Origin: DATDPM01 sp041498815
GTDB lineage: Bacteria; Pseudomonadota; Alphaproteobacteria; DATDPM01
DNA length: 64,000 bases
NCBI GenBank assembly: GCA_041498815.1
Contig: JBGQJC010000008.1
Location: 5,302-69,301 of the forward strand
Direction of reading: 5' to 3'
Below are positions 17,687 through 26,024 of this stretch, in pieces (the stretch's first letter is position 1; each line of letters starts with the position of its first letter). The notes beneath the pieces are model-generated. The model made no database searches and had not been told where the DNA came from. It saw only the letters and a list, made by a program, of their open reading frames with translations. A program made the position numbers and the translations under genes.

Positions 17687-18778
17687 ATGACCGCTTCGGC
17701 TCTTTACAACACGGATTTCGCGGGCGCGATCGCGCGCAACAAGCGCAACACGCTGCTGCTCTTTGCCGTGCTGATCATGATCGGCGCCGCGGCCGGCTAC
17801 GTGCTCGGCTGGGGCATGGCCGTCATCGGCGAGATTTCGCGCCTGCCGCCCGAAGCGGTGGAAAGGCTGACGGCAGGCGCGGTGCTTCTCGATCTCATCG
17901 GGCCGCCGCGGCCGGGCGCCCTGACCGGCGCCGCCATCGTCGCCGGCGGAGGATTTATTTGGGGTCTCATCACGCTTTTTGCGGGCGCCAGGATTCTCGC
18001 GGCCTTTGCCGGGGCCCGGCCCGCCAATCCGGACAATCCCGCCGAAAAGCGATTCATCGACGTCGTCGAGGAAATGGCGCTGGCCGCCGGCGTGCCGCCG
18101 CCCCGCTCCATGGTCATCGAGACGCCGGCGCTCAATGCTTTCGCCACCGGATTTTCCCCGGACAGCGCGATGATCACGGCGACCACCGGACTCATCGAGG
18201 CTTGCCCGCGCGAGGAGTTGCAAGGCGTCGTCGGCCATGAAATGGGGCACGTCGCCGATTACGACGTGCGGTACACGACGGTGGTGGCGGCGATGGCGGG
18301 AATCATCGTGCTGGTGGCGCACGGGCTGCGCAACATGGCCCGCTGGTCTCTTTACGGCGGCCGCTCGCGGTCGCGCGAGGGCGGCAAAGGCGGCGGATTG
18401 ATTCTGCTGGTGATGCTGGTCGTTCTTGCCGTCGTCGGCATCTTGGCGCCGCTTGCCGCCCGCCTCGTGCAGATGGCGATCTCGCGTCAGCGGGAATATC
18501 TGGCGGATGCGAGCTCCGCCAAGCTCACCCGCAACCCGATCGGGCTGATCCGCGCGCTCGAGCGCCTCGGGCGCGGCGATACGGCGATCGCGCACGACGA
18601 TTCGCCGGTTGCGGCGCTCTGCATTGCCGAAGGCGAAGGCGCGGCCTTGAGCGGCATTTTTTCAACCCATCCGCCGATGGCCGACCGCATCGCGCGGCTG
18701 CGGAATCTGGGCGGCGACGTCGCCCAACCGGCCGACCGTCATCGACAACTCGCGGCTGGCGACCCCGGCAGGAATTGA
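17687..18778 (+). CDS. HtpX-like membrane M48 metalloprotease
   Basis: A 363-residue zinc protease with two N-terminal membrane helices, the catalytic HEMGH at about 184-188 (two His ligands and the catalytic Glu), and two further helices. The downstream ligand motif is REYLADASS, and FSTHPPMADRI closes the M48 domain. It probably acts in membrane-protein quality control. Pairs with the preceding lemA. The last seven codons (AGDPGRN and stop) run into the 3' end of the oppositely oriented tRNA-Arg gene, so that tail is probably not conserved. Confidence 0.88.
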   Translation: MTASALYNTDFAGAIARNKRNTLLLFAVLIMIGAAAGYVLGWGMAVIGEISRLPPEAVERLTAGAVLLDLIGPPRPGALTGAAIVAGGGFIWGLITLFAGARILAAFAGARPANPDNPAEKRFIDVVEEMALAAGVPPPRSMVIETPALNAFATGFSPDSAMITATTGLIEACPREELQGVVGHEMGHVADYDVRYTTVVAAMAGIIVLVAHGLRNMARWSLYGGRSRSREGGKGGGLILLVMLVVLAVVGILAPLAARLVQMAISRQREYLADASSAKLTRNPIGLIRALERLGRGDTAIAHDDSPVAALCIAEGEGAALSGIFSTHPPMADRIARLRNLGGDVAQPADRHRQLAAGDPGRN

Positions 18779-18833
18779 ACCTGCGACCTAGTGCTTAGAA
18801 GGCACTCGCTCTATCCGACTGAGCTACGGGGTC
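18757..18833 (-). tRNA. tRNA-Arg (anticodon TCT)
   Basis: Folds as a cloverleaf: acceptor GACCCCG/CGGGGTC, D-arm with GCTCAGTCGGATAGAGC, anticodon stem AGTGC/GCACT around loop CTTCTAA (anticodon TCT, reads AGA), and T-arm GCAGGTTCAATTCCTGC. Discriminator G and an encoded CCA. Its 3' 22 bp overlap the 3' end of the protease gene on the other strand. Confidence 0.95.
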
Positions 18834-18865
18834 GTGCCCTTGCCGACAAATATGTTGGCGCAGCC

Positions 18866-19426
18866 TTAGACGGCGATCTTATCCGCGGCTCCGTCCAGCG
18901 CCATGAGATAGGCCTCGAGCGGGAGACTTGGGCTGCGATCCCGGACGAGCTTGGCGAATGAACGCAAGGTCGCGGCATGGGCGGCCGTTTCGTCGCCGGG
19001 CGCGGCGACGGCGGCTTCGCCCAGCGCCAGCTTGTAAGCGCCGCAATCGCGATGATCGATCACGATGAGTTCGTGAACCTTGTGCAATTTGATCGCGATG
19101 TCGAGGTGCTCCCAAAAGACGTCGTGCCATGACTCGAACTTGTCGCTGACGACGCCCAGCGACGCGCCGGCTAATACGACCTGATCGTATTTCCCTTCCA
19201 GTCCCTTTGTTTTCATGAAGGCGGCCATGTGATCGATGACCCGGTAGTCCATGCAACTGAGCAGGATCGCCTCCGCTTCGCCGCCGAACGCGAGCCTCGG
19301 CGCCCAACAGACGAACAGACCGACGCCGGCGGCAAGCGTCGCCAGCTTCACGAAGCCGCGGCGGTCGAGTGCTAAAGCCTCGCCGCGCGCCGGGGCCGCG
19401 CCAAGAATGTCATGGCAGGATTGCAT
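18866..19426 (-). CDS. Exported beta-carbonic-anhydrase-like protein (Tat signal)
   Basis: A 186-residue protein; start MQSCHDILG has CCGGAGAT upstream. Residues 20 to 47 look like a Tat signal (DRRGFVKL then a hydrophobic run). The mature domain keeps the beta-carbonic-anhydrase zinc residues, CMDYR (Cys, Asp-Arg dyad) and IDHRDCGAYK (His-x2-Cys), with AGASLG between. It could hydrate CO2 in the periplasm, but the domain is short (about 140 residues) and a non-enzymatic role is possible. Lies downstream of the complex I accessory gene. Confidence 0.75.
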   Translation of the reverse strand: MQSCHDILGAAPARGEALALDRRGFVKLATLAAGVGLFVCWAPRLAFGGEAEAILLSCMDYRVIDHMAAFMKTKGLEGKYDQVVLAGASLGVVSDKFESWHDVFWEHLDIAIKLHKVHELIVIDHRDCGAYKLALGEAAVAAPGDETAAHAATLRSFAKLVRDRSPSLPLEAYLMALDGAADKIAV

Positions 19427-19493
19427 CGGTATCTCCGGAAAATTACCCGTTCGCACGGTCCCGGCGGTTCGCAAACCGTGACGCGACCGGCGG

Positions 19494-19787
19494 TCAGGCC
19501 GGGCGCTGAAAGCGAAAATTGTCGGCATAGCTTTTGGCGCGGCGCTTGGCCCGGTGCGGTACCTGGACCGTATAGGTAAAGCCCTGGCGGTCGGAATAGG
19601 CGATCGCCTCTTCGAGCGTCTCGAAGCTGAGCCGCACCTGACCGCGGGTGTCGGCGGAGCTGGTCCAGCCGGTCAGCGGGTTTCGCGAGCGCGCCGCCGC
19701 CGGCTCGAATTCCAGCAGCCATTTTTCGGTGCGCGCCTGGCCCGACTGCATCGCCGTCTTGGCCGGCCGGTAAATCCGGACCTTCAT
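19494..19787 (-). CDS. NADH dehydrogenase (complex I) NDUFS4-like accessory subunit
   Basis: A 97-residue protein of the ETC complex I subunit family (mitochondrial NDUFS4 type). Recognised by RIYRPAKTAMQSG at the N-terminus, WLLEFEPAAARSRNPLTGWTSS, and FETLEEAIAYSDRQGFTY. In alphaproteobacteria this protein associates with NADH:quinone oxidoreductase; the subunit family is characteristic of that class and mitochondria. The ATG (MKVRIYRPAK) has GAGG close upstream. The gene starts 55 bp downstream of tRNA-Pro. Confidence 0.9.
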   Translation of the reverse strand: MKVRIYRPAKTAMQSGQARTEKWLLEFEPAAARSRNPLTGWTSSADTRGQVRLSFETLEEAIAYSDRQGFTYTVQVPHRAKRRAKSYADNFRFQRPA

Positions 19788-19841
19788 CGCCTCGATTTCC
19801 TTGTTGGCCTTTCGCCGATATCGCGCGATTGCGCCCGAAAC

Positions 19842-19918
<77 letters not shown>

Positions 19919-20092
19919 GTATTTCGGATACGCTCGCGCGCAAGACTAGGGGCTATCGGAATCCCGCGCAAGAACCGATAGCCGCGCCGTACCCGTCGGT
20001 TGCGGGCCATGCCAAGGCGAATGCGCGGCGGCAAGGGACGGCTGCGGCGCGCACGCGGTATAAGACCGGAAACGCGTTTTGGAGTTGTCCCG

Positions 20093-20752
20093 ATGTCGAG
20101 CCGGACCATCCCTCTGGTCGATCCCCTTTACGAGTACTTCCTCGCCAATTCGCTGCGCGAACCCGAGGTCTTGCGCCGCTTGCGCGCCGAAACCTCGCGC
20201 CTGCCCGGGGCCAATATGCAGATCGCCCCGGAACAGGGCCAATTCATGAGTTTTCTGGTCGAAATCCTGGGGGCGAAGCGGGCGCTCGAGATCGGCACTT
20301 TCACCGGCTACAGCGCGCTGTGCGTCGCCCGCGCCATGGGCCCGGAGGGGCGCTTGATCGCCTGCGACGTGAGCGACGAGTGGACCGCGATCGCTCGGCG
20401 CTATTGGGCCGAGGCCGGCGTTGCGGAGCGCGTTGAACTGCGCCTCGGCCCCGCCCTTTTGACGCTCGACGCCCTCCGATCCGAGCGGCGCAGCTTTGAC
20501 TTCGCCTTTATTGACGCCGACAAGACCAGTTACGACGCCTATTACGAGGGGGTTTTGGCCCTATTGCGGGTGGGCGGCGTGGTCGCGATCGACAATGTGC
20601 TATGGGGCGGACAGGTCGCCGATCCCCGTCAAAAAGACGAGGATACTCAAGCAATTAGGGCGCTCAACGCCAAGATTTTGAAGGACGAGCGAGTGAGCCT
20701 GACGCTGGTTCCCATCGGCGATGGACTGACGCTGGCGCGAAAAAGGGCGTGA
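20093..20752 (+). CDS. O-methyltransferase, caffeoyl-CoA OMT-like family
   Basis: A 219-residue SAM-dependent O-methyltransferase. ALEIGTFTGYSAL is the SAM-binding motif I, IACDVSDEW binds the ribose, and FDFAFIDADKTSYDAYYE holds the divalent-metal aspartates of the catechol/caffeoyl-CoA class. VVAIDNVLWGGQV is the usual post-motif. The ATG (MSSRTIPLVD) has GGAG nine bases upstream. The acceptor is unknown; bacterial members methylate varied catechols. A hairpin with 7-bp arms follows at 20756-20772, without a clear T-run. Confidence 0.85.
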   Translation: MSSRTIPLVDPLYEYFLANSLREPEVLRRLRAETSRLPGANMQIAPEQGQFMSFLVEILGAKRALEIGTFTGYSALCVARAMGPEGRLIACDVSDEWTAIARRYWAEAGVAERVELRLGPALLTLDALRSERRSFDFAFIDADKTSYDAYYEGVLALLRVGGVVAIDNVLWGGQVADPRQKDEDTQAIRALNAKILKDERVSLTLVPIGDGLTLARKRA

Positions 20753-20880
20753 CCCGGGCGCTCGCAGCGCCCACGGCGAATACTTGGAAAATTAAGCGCG
20801 GGTTAAACAATTATTAACAAGACAGCCGTAACAATTCGGCCATATAAAAGACCCCTGGTCCCGAACGACCGGAGAGGCAA

Positions 20881-21195
20881 ATGTTCCGCCCGGCCCTGGC
20901 TTTGGCTCTGGTTTCCGCCTTCGCGCTTTCGGCTTCCGCGGCCGAGAATGCGGCGCCGGGTCAATCCTGTGCGACCCGCGCCAAAGTGCTTCAGCACTTG
21001 TCGCACAAGTATTCGGAGGCGCCGATTGCGATCGGGCTGGCCGAAAACGGTGGCGTGATTGAAGTCTTGACCTCCGGCCAAGGCGGAACCTGGACCATCA
21101 TCATCACCATGCCGGACGGCACCAGCTGCATGGTGGCGGCGGGCGAGGACTGGGAGCAATTGCCCAAGTTCGCCGCCAAGAGCCCCGGCCTCTAA
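20881..21195 (+). CDS. Small secreted protein of unknown function
   Basis: A 104-residue protein preceded by a good ribosome site (GGAGAGG). The signal peptide ends at ASA. The mature part of about 84 residues holds two cysteines (QSCATR, TSCMVA) that may form a disulfide, with KVLQHLSHKYSEAPIAIGLA and GTWTIIITMPDG between. No family name recognised. It stands alone, convergent with the DUF192 gene. Confidence 0.8.
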   Translation: MFRPALALALVSAFALSASAAENAAPGQSCATRAKVLQHLSHKYSEAPIAIGLAENGGVIEVLTSGQGGTWTIIITMPDGTSCMVAAGEDWEQLPKFAAKSPGL

Positions 21196-21262
21196 GCTTA
21201 CGCCCGGCGCCGCCGCGATCGCGGCTCCCGCCAAATCGAAATCCGGATTTGCGGACATCTCC

Positions 21263-21745
21263 TTACCGCGCGAAGGCCTTGTAAATCACCCGGTCTCCGG
21301 CCGCGATCCCGAGGCGCGCGGCGGTGCCGCCGGGAACTTCGAGGATCGCGCGCACCGGCACCGCCGATGAAACGATGTCGGTCGAAAGCGGAACCGTGTT
21401 GGCGGCGATGCCGGCGATGCGCCCGTTATTATCGATGAACAGCATGTCGAGCGGGACAAAAGTGTTCTTCATCCACATCAGCACCGTGGCGTCGCGGTCG
21501 TAGAGAAACAGCATGCCCTGGTCCGGATCGAGCCGGTGCCGGAACATGAGCCCATGGGCGTGTTGCAGCTGCGTCGTTGCGACTTCGATCTCGATTCGGA
21601 ACGTTTTCTTGGAGGTTGCAATCGTGAGCACATCGGCGGGATAGATGACCCGCTCGGCTTCTTCCGCACGCAGCACCGGGGCCGCGAACATTGCGGCAAA
21701 GAGGAAAACGGCCGCGGCAATCGAGGGCAACCGTGCCGCCGTCAT
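21263..21745 (-). CDS. DUF192 family secreted protein
   Basis: A 160-residue exported protein. The signal peptide is followed by the DUF192 domain: HAHGLMFRHRL, GMLFLY, VLMWMKNTFVPLDMLFID, and the C-terminal AILEVPGGTAARLGI-AAGDRV. Role unknown; the fold is a small beta-barrel. The ATG overlaps the stop of the upstream antiporter gene as ATGA, so the two are cotranscribed. Confidence 0.9.
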   Translation of the reverse strand: MTAARLPSIAAAVFLFAAMFAAPVLRAEEAERVIYPADVLTIATSKKTFRIEIEVATTQLQHAHGLMFRHRLDPDQGMLFLYDRDATVLMWMKNTFVPLDMLFIDNNGRIAGIAANTVPLSTDIVSSAVPVRAILEVPGGTAARLGIAAGDRVIYKAFAR

Positions 21746-23187
21746 GGGAAGAACACGAGGGTCACGATCGCGAACACGGGAATCAGAATAGTCACGGACC
21801 ACGCCATGTAACCGAAGAAGCTCGGCATCTTGAGGCCGTGCTCTTCCGCGATCGAGCGAACCATGAAATTGGGCGCGTTGCCGATATAGGTCATGGCACC
21901 CATGAACACGGCCCCGGCCGAAATCGCCAGAAGCGTTTGCGCCAACCCCCCCATGAGATGGTCGGGATCGCCGCTCGCGGTGTTGAAAAACACGAGATAG
22001 GTCGGCGCATTATCGAGGAAACTCGAAAGCAGACCCGTGGCCCAGAAGTAAAGCGCGTTGACCGGTTGGCCATTCTCGGAGAGCGCCCGCACCAGGAAGC
22101 CCAAGGCCCCCCCCTCGCCCGCCCGTAAAATCGCGATCGCCGGAACGATGGTCACGAAGATGGCGGCGAACAGCTTCGCCACCTCGACGATGGGAAACCA
22201 GCTGAAATAGTTGGCGGCGCGGGCTTTAGCCGGCGTCCAGACGAGCGAAATGCCGGCGATGATCAGCAACAGCACGTCGCGGACCAAATTCTGAAGCGCG
22301 ATCTCGACGTGATAGACGGTGAAACTCGTTCCCGGCCGCCAGAACCCGCTCATAAGCACCGCGGCCGCGATCGCGCCCAAGAGAACGATGTTATGGATGC
22401 CCTCCAGGCCGAAGTCCGGGGTCGGCGGGTGCGGGACATGGCCGTCCCTGGCGAAATAGTAACGGTCGATAAAATAAAACAAAGCGAGCACGAGGCCCGC
22501 CGTGAGCAAGAACGGCGCCGCCATGTGCCGCGTCGTCCAGAAGAACGCGACGCCCTTGAGAAACCCGAGAAACAGGGGCGGATCGCCGAGCGGGGTCAGC
22601 GAGCCGCCGATATTGGCAACCAGGAAAATGAAGAACACCACGACGTGAATGCCATGCTTGCGCCCCGCATTCGAATGCAACAGCGGCCGAATCAGGAGCA
22701 TCGCCGCCCCGGTTGTCCCCATCACGTTCGCCAATAAGGTTCCCCCGGCGAGCAAGCCGGTGTTGGTGGCGGGTGACGGCCGGATCCTCCCCGTCAGACG
22801 GACGCCGCCGGAAACCGTGTAAAGCGCATACAGCAGGACGATGAACGGCAGATATTCGAGGACCAGGGTGTGGACGATCTCGAATAGCGCGGCTTCGATT
22901 CCGAATATGGCCGCGAACGGGACCAGCAAGGCGAGCGCCCAGGCGGCCGCGATCTTGCCGTAGTGGCGGTGCCACAGGCCGTGCGCCACGAGCGGCAAGA
23001 TCGCAATCGACAGCAGAAGCCCGGCGAAGGGAATGACCCAGGCAAGCCCCAGCAACGAGCCGTCCAATTGGAACCCGGATTCGGCCACGCCGGATTCGGC
23101 CATGCCGCTTTCGGCCGCGAACGCGCCGCCGGCGCCGGCCAGCAGCACCGCCAGGACCGGAAGCGCGAGCCAGCGGCAGCGGCTCAT
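21742..23187 (-). CDS. NhaD-type sodium:proton antiporter (ion transporter superfamily)
   Basis: About 481 residues with a cleavable-looking N-terminal helix and around 12 further membrane helices. Two family re-entrant signatures are visible: NVMGTTGAAMLLIRPLL / NIGGSLTPLGDPPLFLG and SSFLDNAPTYLVFFN / YIGNAPNFMVRSIAEE. These resemble NhaD and other CitMHS/ArsB-superfamily proteins exchanging Na+ or Li+ for H+. A triple AESG repeat (AESGMAESGVAESG) follows the signal helix. Start MSRCRWLALPV is preferred over a GTG 12 nt upstream. Coupled to the DUF192 gene. Confidence 0.85.
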   Translation of the reverse strand: MSRCRWLALPVLAVLLAGAGGAFAAESGMAESGVAESGFQLDGSLLGLAWVIPFAGLLLSIAILPLVAHGLWHRHYGKIAAAWALALLVPFAAIFGIEAALFEIVHTLVLEYLPFIVLLYALYTVSGGVRLTGRIRPSPATNTGLLAGGTLLANVMGTTGAAMLLIRPLLHSNAGRKHGIHVVVFFIFLVANIGGSLTPLGDPPLFLGFLKGVAFFWTTRHMAAPFLLTAGLVLALFYFIDRYYFARDGHVPHPPTPDFGLEGIHNIVLLGAIAAAVLMSGFWRPGTSFTVYHVEIALQNLVRDVLLLIIAGISLVWTPAKARAANYFSWFPIVEVAKLFAAIFVTIVPAIAILRAGEGGALGFLVRALSENGQPVNALYFWATGLLSSFLDNAPTYLVFFNTASGDPDHLMGGLAQTLLAISAGAVFMGAMTYIGNAPNFMVRSIAEEHGLKMPSFFGYMAWSVTILIPVFAIVTLVFFP

Positions 23188-23333
23188 GCCCGGTGGCACC
23201 CGATTGCCGTTCGCCGCAGGCGACGGCCGGGTGCTCTTTGAACTTGCTTCACGATTCCATCCGATCGAGCGCGGCGGAGTATGGCCGACCCCAAAGGCAA
23301 ATCCAAGATCGCGATGACCGGGAAAGCGGGCAA

Positions 23334-24146
23334 TCAGTTTTCAGGCGTGGACATAACCGGAAACTCGTCGATCCCCTTCTCCATCAGGATCGCCTGAACC
23401 AGCTCGAGCGCATGGTACCGGGACATGCCGGCGGTGAGCCTGGAGTCGAAGAGCAGTTGGACCAGGAGGATGTCCTGGGCGGTGAGCTCGATGTCCGGGC
23501 TGTGGTCGTTGAAGACGGACGGGAACACGTCATCGGAATCGTTCGGCAGGCCCAACACCTGGGTCAATTCTTCGATCACGCAGGCCTTGAGCCGTCCGCG
23601 CGCCATCACCCGGTCGATCGGGATGACGACGACCGCCTTGATGATCTCGAAATGCGCGTTGGATTGATACTGGCCGATGCAGAGATTCGTTTGCATCACG
23701 GTGCGAATGTCGAAGCTGGGCGGGAAATAGTCGGCTTTGACGGTATCGAGCATGTTTTCCCGCTCGAAGACCACGTTGGTATTCGCGGCTCCGGGGTCGT
23801 CGGTGAGCTCGATGTCGTAGCCCGAGATATCCACGAGATGCGCCACGTGGCTTGCGACCGTGTCCCGGATCAGCTTGGGGTCGCCGGTGCGGATATCGAG
23901 GTAGATGCGGACCGGCGCCACCCATTTCCGCAGCTTCTGGTCGACATGACTATCAAACTCGTTGTGGAACACGATGGTGTCGAAGTCGTGCACCAGTTGT
24001 TCGCGCGTGAGCTTGATTTCGAGATTGAGCCGGTCGTGGGCGTCGCCGCCGTTGCCCAGCAGCCAGGCGGCCGCGAGCCCAATCAATATCCCGGGAAGCG
24101 AATCCCTAACAGTGCCCAGCATGTGGCCCCGCGACGCCCGTGTCAT
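23334..24146 (-). CDS. DUF2927 domain protein, membrane-anchored
   Basis: Up to 270 residues with an N-terminal membrane helix (LPGILIGLAAAWLLG) and a C-terminal DUF2927 region: AVVVIPIDRVM, CVIEELTQVLGLPNDSDDV, PSVFNDHSPDIELTAQD. The EELTQ stretch occupies the place of a metzincin-type helix but lacks the HExxH histidines. Start is ATG 24146 (MTRASRGHM) or ATG 24122 (MLGTVRDSL). Function unknown. Confidence 0.75.
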   Translation of the reverse strand: MTRASRGHMLGTVRDSLPGILIGLAAAWLLGNGGDAHDRLNLEIKLTREQLVHDFDTIVFHNEFDSHVDQKLRKWVAPVRIYLDIRTGDPKLIRDTVASHVAHLVDISGYDIELTDDPGAANTNVVFERENMLDTVKADYFPPSFDIRTVMQTNLCIGQYQSNAHFEIIKAVVVIPIDRVMARGRLKACVIEELTQVLGLPNDSDDVFPSVFNDHSPDIELTAQDILLVQLLFDSRLTAGMSRYHALELVQAILMEKGIDEFPVMSTPEN

Positions 24147-24345
24147 GACCGTTAGTTTAGGGGGGGTACTTCGGCCCAGCCAAGGCAAACGTGCATGGGC
24201 CGGCTCAAAACCGCGGAAACATTGGAAATTCCGCGGCGCTTTCCGTGGGTCTGGAATGCTCAAACTAACGCTTTTTTCACGCTTTTGATTTGAAATGAAG
24301 GATTGAGCGCCGTGGCGGCGGTCTCGCGCCTTTAGGGAGCAGAAA

Positions 24346-25065
24346 ATGGCCCAGGGCAAGCCCAGGAAACCCTTCGTCGCCGAACTGATGCGGGCCCAAG
24401 GCAAGCTGGCCGATCACACCGGATTCCGGGATGACGGGGCCCTTGCCCGGCACGAGGAGGTTATGGCTGCGATCGGCGAACTCAAGACTTTCATCTGCGC
24501 GGTCGGCCGCCAGCCGCAGCCGGCGATGCCCGCCGATGGCCTGCCCGATCCGCTGGTCTTGCGCCGCGAATTGGAAGCGGTGCGGGATTCCATCCTCAAT
24601 ACCAAGAAGGAAATTGCGGCGGTGCGGCATCCGGGTGCCGATTCCGACCGGCTGGTGGTCGCGACCGACGAGCTCGACGCCGTGGTTGCGGCGACCGAAC
24701 AGGCCACGCATGTCATCCTGGAATCGGCTGAAACTCTCGATGAAATGGCCGCGCGCGTGAAACAGGCGTCGAACGACGCGTTCATTGCCCAGACCGTGGA
24801 TGAAATGCGCGAGCTGATCGTTAAAGTCTTCGAAGCCTGCAATTTCCAGGACATCACGGGCCAACGCATCACCAAGGTGGTCACCACGGTCAAATTCATC
24901 GAAGATCGTGTCAACGCCATGATCGACATCTGGGGCAAAGAATCCTTTACCGGAATCGAGGTGCCGAAGCCGGTGGCGACCGACCCAGACCACGACCTTT
25001 TGAGCGGGCCGCAGCTCCCCAAAGCCGGCGTTTCGCAAGCAGACATCGACAAATTATTCGGCTGA
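24346..25065 (+). CDS. CheZ-like chemotaxis phosphatase
   Basis: A 239-residue, mainly helical protein. The catalytic block of CheZ is clear: FEACNFQDITGQRITKVV, with the Asp and Gln that attack CheY-phosphate. A long coiled-coil-like part precedes it and the last residues SQADIDKLFG form a C-terminal hook resembling the CheY-binding peptides of CheZ and FliM. It would dephosphorylate CheY~P and stop motor switching. It stands outside any che cluster here, though a chemoreceptor lies 2.6 kb away. Confidence 0.85.
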   Translation: MAQGKPRKPFVAELMRAQGKLADHTGFRDDGALARHEEVMAAIGELKTFICAVGRQPQPAMPADGLPDPLVLRRELEAVRDSILNTKKEIAAVRHPGADSDRLVVATDELDAVVAATEQATHVILESAETLDEMAARVKQASNDAFIAQTVDEMRELIVKVFEACNFQDITGQRITKVVTTVKFIEDRVNAMIDIWGKESFTGIEVPKPVATDPDHDLLSGPQLPKAGVSQADIDKLFG

Positions 25066-25300
25066 TACAGGGCCTTGGCTACGGCCCGCAATTCGACCTT
25101 GCCAGACAGACTAAGTCTTTGCGATAAATGTGAATAAAGGTTCAGGGGGATTCGACGGTCCTGATTAAACCGCATCCCAAATCGGAAGTACTGGCGCCAA
25201 GCCGCTGCCGGCCATAGGTTTTTGGTCACGGTAATAATTCCGAAAGAGACTTTCCGTAAGGTCTCGGGGCCGTTGGAGCACTTACACAGGGGGCACAACA

Positions 25301-25795
25301 ATGAAAAAAAACCGTGTCGCACGCGTGGCGCTCGTGGTTGCCGCCGCGCAACTCGCCATTGCCAATCCAGTCTGGGCCGGAACCTGCGCCTCGGCGGTTG
25401 AGAAGGCCGCTATCGACACGCGGCTCCTGCAAAACGAGCTGATGGTCAGGGCCCTCACCTGCGGGGCGAACGCCCAATACAACTCCTTCGTCGAGAAATT
25501 CTCGCCGGATCTGGTCGCGGACGGCAAGATGCTGCGCGGCTATTTCGCCCGGGCCTACGGCAGGGGCGGCGAAAGCGAGCTTAACGGTTTCATCACCCGG
25601 ATCGCGAACGGCGCCGCCACCCGCCGCATGCAGCAGGATATGGACAATTACTGCGCTTCGGCACTCAATCTCTTCAACGCGGTGCTGAGCGTGGACAGCA
25701 CGGGGCTTCGCACCTACGCGGGCCATACGCCCTTCGCCCAAGAATCCGGCGTCGAGTCCTGCCCGCTCCAGGCCGCCCGCGAGCCCAGCGAATAG
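25301..25795 (+). CDS. Secreted protein of unknown function
   Basis: A 164-residue protein preceded by AGGGGG and starting MKKNRVARVAL. The signal peptide ends around PVWA. The mature part has four cysteines (GTCASAV, LTCGANA, NYCASAL, ESCPLQA), so two disulfides are possible, and a charged central helix (YNSFVEKFSPDLVADGKMLR). No family recognised. A strong intrinsic terminator follows 24 bp after the stop. Confidence 0.8.
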   Translation: MKKNRVARVALVVAAAQLAIANPVWAGTCASAVEKAAIDTRLLQNELMVRALTCGANAQYNSFVEKFSPDLVADGKMLRGYFARAYGRGGESELNGFITRIANGAATRRMQQDMDNYCASALNLFNAVLSVDSTGLRTYAGHTPFAQESGVESCPLQAAREPSE

Positions 25796-25819
25796 ACGCG
25801 CATGCCATAAAGGTCTTCG

Positions 25820-25848
25820 AGGGGCGCCTTCGGGCGCCCCTTTCGTTT
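25820..25848 (+). terminator. Intrinsic terminator after 25301-25795 gene
   Basis: Perfect 9-bp stem AGGGGCGCC/GGCGCCCCT closing a TTCG tetraloop, followed by TTCGTTT. UUCG loops are exceptionally stable, so this is a convincing rho-independent terminator. Confidence 0.9.
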
Positions 25849-25967
25849 GGCCTGGTCGTCCCGTTCCTACTCGCTTTGACCGTCTGAGGTGCTGCGCCGC
25901 CCGGGGCAGGCCCAGCCGGCAGCCAGCCGGCCGACGCGCCATGAGCCCAGAGCGGGATTAGGAAAAG

Positions 25968-25998
25968 AAAAAAGGGCGCCGCATTTCTGCGGCGCCCC
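25968..25998 (-). terminator. Intrinsic terminator after OmpA-lipoprotein gene
   Basis: On the minus strand GGGCGCCGCA/TGCGGCGCCC forms a perfect 10-bp stem with a 4-nt loop, followed by a run of six T and TCTTTTCC. It ends the gene at 26025. Confidence 0.9.
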
Positions 25999-26024
25999 GG
26001 TTCTCGGTACCCCTTTAGGGGGTT

